14,004 nucleotides of DNA from Streptosporangiaceae bacterium. GTDB lineage: Bacteria; Actinomycetota; Actinomycetes; Streptosporangiales; Streptosporangiaceae. Below are positions 1 through 6,219 of this stretch, piece by piece; the first letter of the stretch is position 1; each line of letters starts with the position of its first letter. Below the pieces are notes generated by a model. It was not told where the DNA came from. It searched no databases and saw only the letters and a program-made list of their open reading frames with translations. Location: assembly GCA_025934635.1 (NCBI GenBank), contig JAICWX010000231.1:1-14004 (forward strand), given 5' to 3'. Both the position numbers and the translations under genes were made by a program.

Positions 1-527
1 ACCTGCGGCTCGTTGAGGGTGATCCAGCGGGCGACCCGGTCGCCGAGCGCCGCCGCGGTGAGCGCCGTGTACTCGGCGAACCGCTCGGCCGTGGCGCGGA
101 CCGCCCAGCCGCCCTCGTCCTGGAGTTCCTGCGGCAGGTCCCAGTGGTAGAGCGTGGCGGTGGCCTCGATGCCCTGCTCGGCCAGCGCGTCGAGCAGCGC
201 CCGGTAGTAATCCAGGCCCCGCTGGTTGGCGGCGCCGCGCCCGCCGGGCTGCACCCGCGGCCAGGAGATGGAGAAGCGGTAGGAGCGCAGGCCGAGACCG
301 GCGATAAGCGCGATGTCCTCGCGGTAGCGGTGGTAGGAGTCGCAGGCGATGTCGCCGGTGTCGCCCCCGCGGACCTTGCCCGGCGTGTGGCTGAAGGTAT
401 CCCACACCGAGGGGCCTTTGCCGTCCGCGGCCGGGGCGCCCTCGATCTGATAGGCAGCCGTCGACGCTCCCCAGGTGAAGCCGTCGGGAAACCCGAGGGC
501 GCCGTCACCTGCCGCCAGTTCCGTCAT
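1..527 (-). CDS. GH1 family beta-glycosidase (beta-glucosidase-like), partial at the window edge
   Basis: Glycoside hydrolase family 1 enzyme, expected to be cytoplasmic and to release glucose or a related sugar from the non-reducing end of beta-glycosides by the retaining mechanism. Only the first 175 residues are present; a full GH1 enzyme has about 450. The N-terminal GH1 signature is at residues 13-30 ([18 protein letters not shown]). The segment YRFSISWPR is at 83-91, a conserved His-Trp pair at 128-129, and the acid/base motif TLNEP at 170-174 with Glu173 as proton donor. The nucleophile motif lies beyond the window. The start is the ATG at 527-525, six bases after AAAGGAG. The gene is divergent from the LacI-type regulator and shares its operator region, so that regulator probably controls it. 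Family membership is clear. The exact substrate (cellobiose, aryl-glucoside, galactoside or other) cannot be told. Confidence 0.95.
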   Translation of the reverse strand, partial: MTELAAGDGALGFPDGFTWGASTAAYQIEGAPAADGKGPSVWDTFSHTPGKVRGGDTGDIACDSYHRYREDIALIAGLGLRSYRFSISWPRVQPGGRGAANQRGLDYYRALLDALAEQGIEATATLYHWDLPQELQDEGGWAVRATAERFAEYTALTAAALGDRVARWITLNEPQ

Positions 528-533
528 CAGCAG

Positions 534-540
534 CTCCTTT
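534..540 (-). promoter_or_regulatory. Ribosome binding site of the GH1 gene
   Basis: Read on the minus strand this is AAAGGAG, a near-consensus Shine-Dalgarno sequence six bases before the ATG at 527-525. It fixes the start of the glycosidase and suggests efficient translation. Confidence 0.8.
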
Positions 541-610
541 TTGTTACGCCTTGGCCACGTCCTGGGTTACGACGTGGACACGGACCTTGACCGGCCCTGT
601 GCTGAGGGTT

Positions 611-639
611 AGTGTAAGCGCTTAGATTTCCGGTGTAAA
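611..639 (-). promoter_or_regulatory. Predicted sigma70-type promoter for the GH1 gene, overlapped by operators
   Basis: On the minus strand, TTTACA (639-634, candidate -35, one mismatch to TTGACA) is followed after exactly 17 bases by TACACT (616-611, candidate -10, four of six to TATAAT). Transcription would start near 604, giving a leader of roughly 75 bases before the GH1 ATG. The -35 hexamer is inside the perfect palindrome and the -10 overlaps the second operator-like site. A bound repressor would therefore block RNA polymerase. This is inferred from hexamer match and spacing only. Confidence 0.5.
613..626. promoter_or_regulatory. Second LacI-family operator-like site, imperfect copy
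   Basis: TGTAAGCGCTTAGA matches the neighbouring perfect operator at 11 of 14 positions and has a perfect TAAGCGCTTA core at 615-624 with the same central CG. Its centre is exactly 21 bp, two helical turns, from the centre of the 634-647 site. Two repressor dimers would sit on the same face of the DNA. It also overlaps the predicted -10 of the GH1 promoter. Confidence 0.65.
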
Positions 640-647
640 CGTTTACA
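634..647. promoter_or_regulatory. LacI-family operator, perfect 14-bp palindrome
   Basis: The sequence TGTAAACGTTTACA is a perfect inverted repeat with a central CG, the usual form of operators for LacI/GalR-family repressors. It lies in the divergent region between the GH1 gene and the LacI-type regulator, so it is very likely that regulator's own site and serves both directions. It stands out as an AT-richer element in otherwise very GC-rich DNA. Confidence 0.8.
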
Positions 648-708
648 TGTCGTTTATGTGACCACTGGATTGCCAGACCCGGACGCCTACGAGCGGAGGA
701 CAGGGACC

Positions 709-735
709 ATGCCGCTGATCGGGACAACGTGGTAA
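709..735 (+). other. Possible eight-codon leader ORF overlapping the regulator start
   Basis: A well-placed Shine-Dalgarno sequence, GGAGGA at 695-700, lies eight bases before an ATG at 709. That ATG opens a frame of only eight codons (MPLIGTTW) ending in TAA at 733-735. This overlaps the GTG start of the regulator at 729-731, which itself has only a weak GGGA upstream. It could be a leader peptide that couples translation into the regulator. Alternatively, a single-base deletion may have split the true N-terminus, since one extra base would fuse the two frames. It may also be chance. Confidence 0.3.
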
Positions 736-1901
736 CTCTTTTCGATGTCGCGCGCCTGGCCGGCGTGTCCACCGCGACGGTCTCGCGGGTGGTGCACGGC
801 CAGGACCGGGTGCGCGAGGCCACCAGGATCCGGGTCCAGCAGGCCATCGAGGAGCTCGGCTACGTACCCGACGGCGCGGCGCAGAGCCTGTCTCGCCGAC
901 GCAAAGACGTGATCGGCCTGGTATGCGTCGAGCGGCACGCCCAGCAGTACGACATCGAGAACATGAACCTGCTGTTCTACGACGAGGTGCTGCGCGGGGT
1001 CGAGTCCCGGATCCGCGACAAGGAATGGTCGCTGCTGATCACGTTCCTGCAAGGCGCGAACGATCCTGGCTACGCCCGGATCGAGTCGTTCACCGGCAAG
1101 GTCGACGGCATCTTGATCGGCGAGGGGATCGTGCCCACCCCGTTCATCGAGCGGCTGGCCACGCGTGTCCCGGTGGTGATCTTCGCGGGCACCCCGCACG
1201 AGAAGGCCGTCGACGTGGTGACGGCGGATAACCTGTCCGGCACGGTGGCCATCGTCACCCACCTGATCCGCGATCACGGCCGGCGGCGGCTGTTCTGGGT
1301 ACACGGGCCCGCCGACTCGCCGGACTCGCGCGAGCGCCGGTTCGGCCTGGATCACGTGCTGCGCGCCAACCCGCAATGCGCGCTCGTCGGCTTCTACCAG
1401 GGCTACTACAGCGTGCAGAGCGGCGAGGAGGCCGGCCAGGCGCTGCTCGCCTTGCCGCGGCAGGACCTGCCGGACGCCGTGGTCTCGGCCAACGACCAGA
1501 TGGCCATCGGCGTGGTCAAGGCGCTGGCCCGGGAAGGCATCCGGGTGCCGGAGGACATCGCCGTGGTCGGCTTCGACGACATCTTCCCCGGCAGCCTGTG
1601 CGACCCGCCGCTGACCACCATCCACCAGCCGATGCGGCTGCTCGGCGAGCGCGCCTGCGCCCGGCTGCTCGACCGCATCGCCGACCCGACGCTGCGCCCG
1701 GCGACCGAACTGCTGCCGACCGAGCTGGTGCTGCGGTCCAGCTGCGGCTGCCCGCCCGGCACCGTCATCCGCCAGCCGGTGCCCACGCTCAAGTTCCCGC
1801 GTTCGGAAATCACCGGCGCGACTAGCCTTTCCCCGCCCTCGCCAGCCCTCCAGAGTCCCCGATCCGGCCGCCGACCAGCCCGCCAGGCTGCGAAGGCCTA
1901 G
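729..1901 (+). CDS. LacI/GalR-family transcriptional regulator
   Basis: Sugar-responsive DNA-binding repressor of 390 residues. The LacI helix-turn-helix is at residues 3-22 (TLFDVARLAGVSTATVSRVV), followed by the hinge helix near 48-58 (DGAAQSLSRRR). A periplasmic-binding-protein-like effector domain follows to about 340, with typical segments SANDQMAIG (253-261), VVGFDDI (279-285) and PPLTTIHQP (293-301). The GTG at 729 is the only start in frame; its ribosome site is weak and a short upstream ORF overlaps it. The Pro/Ser/Arg-rich tail after about residue 345 is longer than usual for the family. The gene is divergent from a GH1 glycosidase and ends eight bases before the first permease, with its TAG overlapping that gene's AGGAG. 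It is thus probably the local, autoregulated repressor of the glycosidase and transporter. The effector is unknown and is most likely the imported sugar or a derivative. Confidence 0.95.
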   Translation: MVTLFDVARLAGVSTATVSRVVHGQDRVREATRIRVQQAIEELGYVPDGAAQSLSRRRKDVIGLVCVERHAQQYDIENMNLLFYDEVLRGVESRIRDKEWSLLITFLQGANDPGYARIESFTGKVDGILIGEGIVPTPFIERLATRVPVVIFAGTPHEKAVDVVTADNLSGTVAIVTHLIRDHGRRRLFWVHGPADSPDSRERRFGLDHVLRANPQCALVGFYQGYYSVQSGEEAGQALLALPRQDLPDAVVSANDQMAIGVVKALAREGIRVPEDIAVVGFDDIFPGSLCDPPLTTIHQPMRLLGERACARLLDRIADPTLRPATELLPTELVLRSSCGCPPGTVIRQPVPTLKFPRSEITGATSLSPPSPALQSPRSGRRPARQAAKA

Positions 1902-1909
1902 GAGCCGCC

Positions 1910-2896
1910 ATGTCGTTCATACTCCGCCGCCTGCTGTTCTACGTGGTCGCCGCCTGGGTGGCGCTGACCGTCAACTTCTTCATCCCGCGGGCGATGCCGG
2001 GCAACGCCGTGCAGAGCGTCATGGCGAAGTTCCCCAACCTGCAGCCCTCGGCCTACAAGGCCCTTCAGGCGCTGCTGGGGGTGGGACATCCGGGCTCGAT
2101 CTGGAGCCAGTACGTGTCGTACCTGAACGACATCTTCCACTTCAACTTCGGCACCGACGTATCCCAGTACCCGGCGCCGGTCTCCTCGCTCCTGGTCCAG
2201 ACGCTCCCGTGGACCATCATCTTGGTCGGCACCGCGACCGTCATCGCCTTCCTGGTGGGGACCGTGCTCGGCATCGTGGCGGGCTGGCGGCACGGCGGCG
2301 CGCTCGACCGGGTACTGCCCGGCCTGATGTTCCTGCAGGCGATTCCGTACTTCTTCTTCGCGCTGATCCTGGTCGAGCTGCTCGCCATCAAGACGCATGT
2401 CTTCCCGACCGGCCAGGGATACGACAACGGGCTGATCCCGGGCTGGCACGGGGACTTCATCAGCAGCGCCATCTACCATTCGCTGCTGCCGGCGCTCACC
2501 ATCGTGCTCACCTCGATCGCGGGGTGGATGCTGCAGATGCGCAACGTCATGATCACCACGATCGGCGAGGACTACGTGATCGCGGCGCAGGCCAAGGGCC
2601 TGCACAACCGGCGCGTCATCTTCACCTACGCGGCGCGCAACGCCCTGCTGCCCCAGCTGCAGGGGTTCGGCCTGGCGGTCGGCTTCGTGATCTCGGGCGC
2701 CCTGGTCATGGAGATCGTCTTCTCTTACCCGGGCATCGGGCTGCTGCTGCTCAACGCGGTCACCTCGAACGACTACCCGCTGATGCAGGGGATCTTCCTG
2801 GTGATCACGTTCGCCGTGCTGATCGCCAACCTGGTCGTCGACATGATCATCGCGTTCGCCGATCCGCGCGCCCGGACGAGGGAGGCGACGGCATGA
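1910..2896 (+). CDS. Opp/Dpp-type ABC transporter permease 1 (DppB/OppB family)
   Basis: Inner-membrane permease of 328 residues, the usual length for the DppB/OppB family (BPD_transp_1 fold). It has an N-terminal membrane helix (about 8-26), then a long external segment, then about five more helices (about 100-124, 138-160, 190-208, 252-275 and 294-318). The cytoplasmic EAA-type coupling loop is at 225-249 (AAQAKGLHNRRVIFTYAARN followed by ALLP) and contacts an ATPase subunit. AGGAG at 1900-1904 gives a good ribosome site for the ATG at 1910. The gene ends in an ATGA overlap with the second permease. The family imports peptides but also oligosaccharides, nickel and other solutes. With a LacI regulator and GH1 enzyme beside it, a glycoside is more likely here than a peptide. 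The family call is firm; the substrate is inferred. Confidence 0.92.
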   Translation: MSFILRRLLFYVVAAWVALTVNFFIPRAMPGNAVQSVMAKFPNLQPSAYKALQALLGVGHPGSIWSQYVSYLNDIFHFNFGTDVSQYPAPVSSLLVQTLPWTIILVGTATVIAFLVGTVLGIVAGWRHGGALDRVLPGLMFLQAIPYFFFALILVELLAIKTHVFPTGQGYDNGLIPGWHGDFISSAIYHSLLPALTIVLTSIAGWMLQMRNVMITTIGEDYVIAAQAKGLHNRRVIFTYAARNALLPQLQGFGLAVGFVISGALVMEIVFSYPGIGLLLLNAVTSNDYPLMQGIFLVITFAVLIANLVVDMIIAFADPRARTREATA

Positions 2897-3948
2897 CCGC
2901 CGTCCTGCCGATCAACGCCAAATCCCCCGCGCTGGCCCAGGAAGAGGTCAGGCCCGGCCGCTGGCGCCGGATGCCGGCCAAGGCGAAGGTCGGCGCGATC
3001 CTGCTCGGCCTGTTCGTGCTGGCCGGCATCATCGGCCCGTTCGTCGCGCCGTACGACCCCTCGTTCCAGAACCCCGCACCCGACCTGTCGCTGCACGGGC
3101 CGTACGGCGCGCACCTGCTGGGCACCACGCAGAGCGGCCAGGACGTCCTGTCCCAGCTGCTGGTCGGGATCCGGCTCACCCTCGAGCTCGCGTTCTTCGT
3201 CGGCCTGGTCGCCACCGCGCTGTCGGTGCTCGTCGGCGTCACCTCCGCCTTCCTCGGCGGCGTGTGGGACGAGGTGCTGTCGCTGCTCACCAACGTGTTC
3301 CTGGTCATCCCGGCGCTGCCGCTGCTCATCGTGCTGCTCGGCTACCTGCAGAGCAAGGGGCAGACGGCCACCATCTTGGTGCTCAGCGGCCTCAGCTGGC
3401 CGTGGGGAGCGCGGGTGGTCCGCGCGCAGACCCTGGCCATCCGCAACCGGGACTTCATCTCGGCTGCCCGGGAGACCGGCGAGCGGACCTGGCGGATCAT
3501 CACCTGGGAGATCGTGCCGAACGAGGTGAGCCTGATCGCGGCGAGCTTCGTGAATACGGTCCTCTACGCGATCGGCGCGTCGGTGGCGCTGGCCTTCATC
3601 GGCGTCACCAACCTGAACAGCTGGAGCCTGGGCACCATGCTCTACTGGGCGCAGAGCCAGCAGGCGCTGCAGCTCGGGGCCTGGTGGTGGTTCGTACCGC
3701 CGGGACTGGCCGTGGCGCTCATCGGCACCGGCCTGGTCCTGCTGAATACCGGGATCGACGAGCTCGGCAACCCGCGCCTGCGCGACGCGGCCAGCGCCAG
3801 CAAGATCGCCGGCCGCTGGCTGCGCCCGGCCGACCCCACGCCGGTGCTGGGCGAGATCGCGAACCAGCGCGGCCGGCTGGCCGGCTTCCTGCACTCCTTC
3901 TCCCGCAGCTCGCTGCTCGACGACACCGAAGGGGGCCGGGCCCGATGA
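2893..3948 (+). CDS. Opp/Dpp-type ABC transporter permease 2 (DppC/OppC family)
   Basis: Second inner-membrane permease, 351 residues, pairing with the DppB-like subunit. An N-terminal helix lies at about 33-53. The family segment HLLGTTQSGQDVLSQLL at 74-90 corresponds to the HxLGTDxxGRDVLSRL signature of DppC proteins. Further helices lie at about 96-120, 130-150, 160-175, 212-238 and 265-286. A divergent EAA loop is at 190-210 (SAARETGERTWRIITWEIVPN). The start is the ATG at 2893, which overlaps the previous stop as ATGA and has GGAGG about nine bases upstream; longer upstream frames are shadows of the first permease. A C-terminal extension of about 50 residues follows the usual family end near GIDELGNPRLR (287-297); its role is unknown. 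The gene ends in another ATGA overlap. Confidence 0.92.
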   Translation: MTAVLPINAKSPALAQEEVRPGRWRRMPAKAKVGAILLGLFVLAGIIGPFVAPYDPSFQNPAPDLSLHGPYGAHLLGTTQSGQDVLSQLLVGIRLTLELAFFVGLVATALSVLVGVTSAFLGGVWDEVLSLLTNVFLVIPALPLLIVLLGYLQSKGQTATILVLSGLSWPWGARVVRAQTLAIRNRDFISAARETGERTWRIITWEIVPNEVSLIAASFVNTVLYAIGASVALAFIGVTNLNSWSLGTMLYWAQSQQALQLGAWWWFVPPGLAVALIGTGLVLLNTGIDELGNPRLRDAASASKIAGRWLRPADPTPVLGEIANQRGRLAGFLHSFSRSSLLDDTEGGRAR

Positions 3949-5084
3949 CGGCGAACCCAGACCAGGCGCCGGTCCCGCTGGCCACCTCTCCCCGGCTGGG
4001 CCAGGATCCGGTGCTCGAGATCAGCGACCTGTCGGTCGTCTACCGCACGCCGGGCGGTGACGTCCGGGCCGTGGACAAGGTGAACCTGAGCCTGGCGCCC
4101 GGCGAGGTGGTCGGCCTGGCCGGCGAGAGCGGCTCGGGGAAGTCCACGCTGGTCTACGGGGCCTCCCGGCTGTTGCGGGCACCCGCCCTGATCACCAGCG
4201 GCAGCGTCAGGTACAACGGGCGGCGGATGGCCGGCGGGGCCGGGCCCGTGGACGTGCTGCGGATGCGCCCCGACCAGCTGCGGAAGCTGCGCTGGCGCGA
4301 GATCGCCATCGTCTTCCAGAGCGCCATGAACGCGCTGAACCCGGTGCTCAACGTCCGCGACCAGCTGCTCGACGTCATCCACGCGCACCTGCGGATGCCG
4401 CGCGACGAGGCCAGGGAGCGCGCCGCCTCCCTGCTCGACCTGGTGGGCATCCCGCGCGCCCGGCTGCGCAGCTATCCGCACGAGCTGTCCGGCGGCATGC
4501 GCCAGCGGGTGATGATAGCGATGGCGCTGGCCACCGACCCCGAGGTCGTCATCATGGACGAGCCGACCACCGCGCTCGACGTGGTGGTGCAGCGCGACAT
4601 CCTGGCGCAGATCGTGGAGCTCAAGGAGCAGCTCGGCTTCTCGATCGTGTTCATCACGCACGACCTGTCCCTGCTGCTCGAGCTGGCCGACCGGATCGCG
4701 GTGATGTACGCCGGGCAGCTGCTCGAGATCGGGACGTCCGGCGAGATCCACCGCGAGCCGTCGCACCCCTACACCAAGGGCCTGCTCAACTCGTTCCCCT
4801 CGCTCCGCGGGACGAAGCGCACCCTAGCCGGCATCCCCGGCTCACCACCCGACCTGCGCGATCCGCCGCCCGGCTGCCCGTTCCTGCCCCGCTGCGGGTA
4901 CGGCACGTCGGCGTGCGAGGAGGTCGACATGCACCTGCTGCAAGTGGCCACGTCCAAGGACCCCGAGCACGTCACGGCGTGCCCGTTCGTCCTGCCGGAG
5001 ACGCCCCTGCCTGGCATAAAGCAGCCCGGGGCCGAGCAGGCCGGGGTCACGTCGTCGCCGACCACCGAGGAGCCCGGAGCATGA
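3945..5084 (+). CDS. Opp/Dpp-type ABC transporter ATPase 1 (DppD/OppD family)
   Basis: Cytoplasmic ATPase of 379 residues that powers the importer as a heterodimer with the following gene product. Walker A is GESGSGKST at 60-68, the Q-loop Gln is at 125, the ABC signature LSGGMRQ at 181-187, Walker B VVIMDEP at 201-207 with catalytic Glu206, and the switch His at 239 (ITHD). The C-terminal oligopeptide-transporter domain (oligo_HPY) has HPYTKGLL at 274-281. It carries a four-cysteine pattern, Cys311, Cys317, Cys324 and Cys346, of the kind linked to an iron-sulfur cluster in some DppD proteins. The start is the ATG at 3945 in an ATGA overlap with the second permease, and the end is an ATGA overlap with the next ATPase. 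A Pro/Glu-rich tail of about 30 residues follows the cysteine domain. Confidence 0.93.
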   Translation: MTANPDQAPVPLATSPRLGQDPVLEISDLSVVYRTPGGDVRAVDKVNLSLAPGEVVGLAGESGSGKSTLVYGASRLLRAPALITSGSVRYNGRRMAGGAGPVDVLRMRPDQLRKLRWREIAIVFQSAMNALNPVLNVRDQLLDVIHAHLRMPRDEARERAASLLDLVGIPRARLRSYPHELSGGMRQRVMIAMALATDPEVVIMDEPTTALDVVVQRDILAQIVELKEQLGFSIVFITHDLSLLLELADRIAVMYAGQLLEIGTSGEIHREPSHPYTKGLLNSFPSLRGTKRTLAGIPGSPPDLRDPPPGCPFLPRCGYGTSACEEVDMHLLQVATSKDPEHVTACPFVLPETPLPGIKQPGAEQAGVTSSPTTEEPGA

Positions 5085-6181
5085 GCGAGCACAGTGTCGG
5101 CAACGGGCAGGCAGGCACGCTGACGTCCGCCGCCGCGGCGCGCGGGCCGCTCGCCATGGAGGCGCTCTCCCTCAGCAAGGACTTCAAGATCGGCCGCGGC
5201 CAGACGCTGCACGCGGTCCGGGACGTGTCCTTCAACCTGTACCGCGGCGCCGTGGTCGCGCTGGTGGGCGAGAGCGGGTCCGGCAAGTCCACCGCGGCCC
5301 GGATGCTGGCCGGCCAGGAGCGGCTGACCTCCGGCTCGATCAAGCTGGACGGCAAGCCGGTCGAGGTGACCGGCCGCAACGACTTCCGCCGCTACAAGAG
5401 CGAGGTCCAGTACGTCTTCCAGGACCCGTTCGCCTCGCTGAACCCGGTGCATACCGTGCGCTATCACCTGGAGCGCCCGATCAAGCTGCACCAGGGCAAG
5501 ATCACCGACATGGACGCCGAGGTCACGGCGCTGATGGAGCAGGTGCGGCTCACCCCGGCCAAGCAGTTCCTGGCCAAGTACCCGCACGAGCTGTCCGGCG
5601 GCCAGCGCCAGCGGGTGTCGTTCGCCCGGGCGCTCGCGGCCAAGCCGAGCGTGCTGCTGGCCGACGAGCCGGTCTCCATGCTGGACGTCTCGATCCGGCT
5701 CGAGATGCTGAGCCTGCTCGACGACCTGCGCCAGCGCTTCCGGCTGGCCATGCTGTACATCACCCACGACATCGCGTCGGCCCGGTACTTCGCCGACGAG
5801 GTCCTGGTGATGTACGCCGGGGAGATCGTGGAGCGCGGCCCGGCCGAGGAGATCACCCAGCAGCCGGCCCATCCTTACACGCAGCTGCTGGTCGCTTCGG
5901 CGCCCGACCCGGACAACCTGGGCAGCGTCCTGCGCGGGCGGGGCGGCCGGGCGGCCAACGGCGCCGGCGCCCCGGGCCCGGCCAAGCCGCGCCTGACCGG
6001 GCAGGTCGCCACGACCGGCTGCCCGTTCGCCCCCCGGTGCCCGCTGGCCGAGGACCGCTGCCGGGCCGAAGACCCGGTCCTGATGCCGATCACTGACACG
6101 CGCGGCGCGGCCTGCTGGCGCCTGGACGCCGCCGTCCCGGAGCTGGTTTCCGGGCGGCCCGGAGGTGCAACTACCCGATAA
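5081..6181 (+). CDS. Opp/Dpp-type ABC transporter ATPase 2 (DppF/OppF family)
   Basis: Second ATPase of the importer, 366 residues. Walker A is GESGSGKST at 63-71, the Q-loop Gln at 114, the signature LSGGQRQ at 171-177, Walker B VLLADEP at 191-197 with Glu196, and the switch His at 229 (ITHD). The C-terminal oligo_HPY domain has HPYTQLL at 264-270 and four cysteines, Cys314, Cys320, Cys327 and Cys345. Their spacing nearly matches that in the partner ATPase. A Gly/Ala/Pro-rich linker (about 286-305) separates the nucleotide-binding domain from the cysteine motif. The start is the ATG at 5081, in an ATGA overlap with the first ATPase; in-frame codons upstream lie inside that gene. Both ATPases keep all catalytic motifs, so neither site looks degenerate. 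The solute-binding protein follows after 38 bases. Confidence 0.93.
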   Translation: MSEHSVGNGQAGTLTSAAAARGPLAMEALSLSKDFKIGRGQTLHAVRDVSFNLYRGAVVALVGESGSGKSTAARMLAGQERLTSGSIKLDGKPVEVTGRNDFRRYKSEVQYVFQDPFASLNPVHTVRYHLERPIKLHQGKITDMDAEVTALMEQVRLTPAKQFLAKYPHELSGGQRQRVSFARALAAKPSVLLADEPVSMLDVSIRLEMLSLLDDLRQRFRLAMLYITHDIASARYFADEVLVMYAGEIVERGPAEEITQQPAHPYTQLLVASAPDPDNLGSVLRGRGGRAANGAGAPGPAKPRLTGQVATTGCPFAPRCPLAEDRCRAEDPVLMPITDTRGAACWRLDAAVPELVSGRPGGATTR

Positions 6182-6219
6182 CCCATCCACCGCCACCACA
6201 CGAGAGAAAGACGAGAACG

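Noticed and set aside
2209..2892. Upstream in-frame extension of the second permease to 2209, and of the first ATPase to 3264
   Set aside because: The added residues are shadow translations inside the preceding genes. The ATGA starts at 2893 and 3945 match the family N-termini.
6149..6163. Palindrome TCCGGGCGGCCCGGA near the end of the second ATPase gene, considered as an internal terminator or processing site
   Set aside because: It is short, has almost no loop, lies in coding sequence, and such GC palindromes are expected by chance at this base composition.
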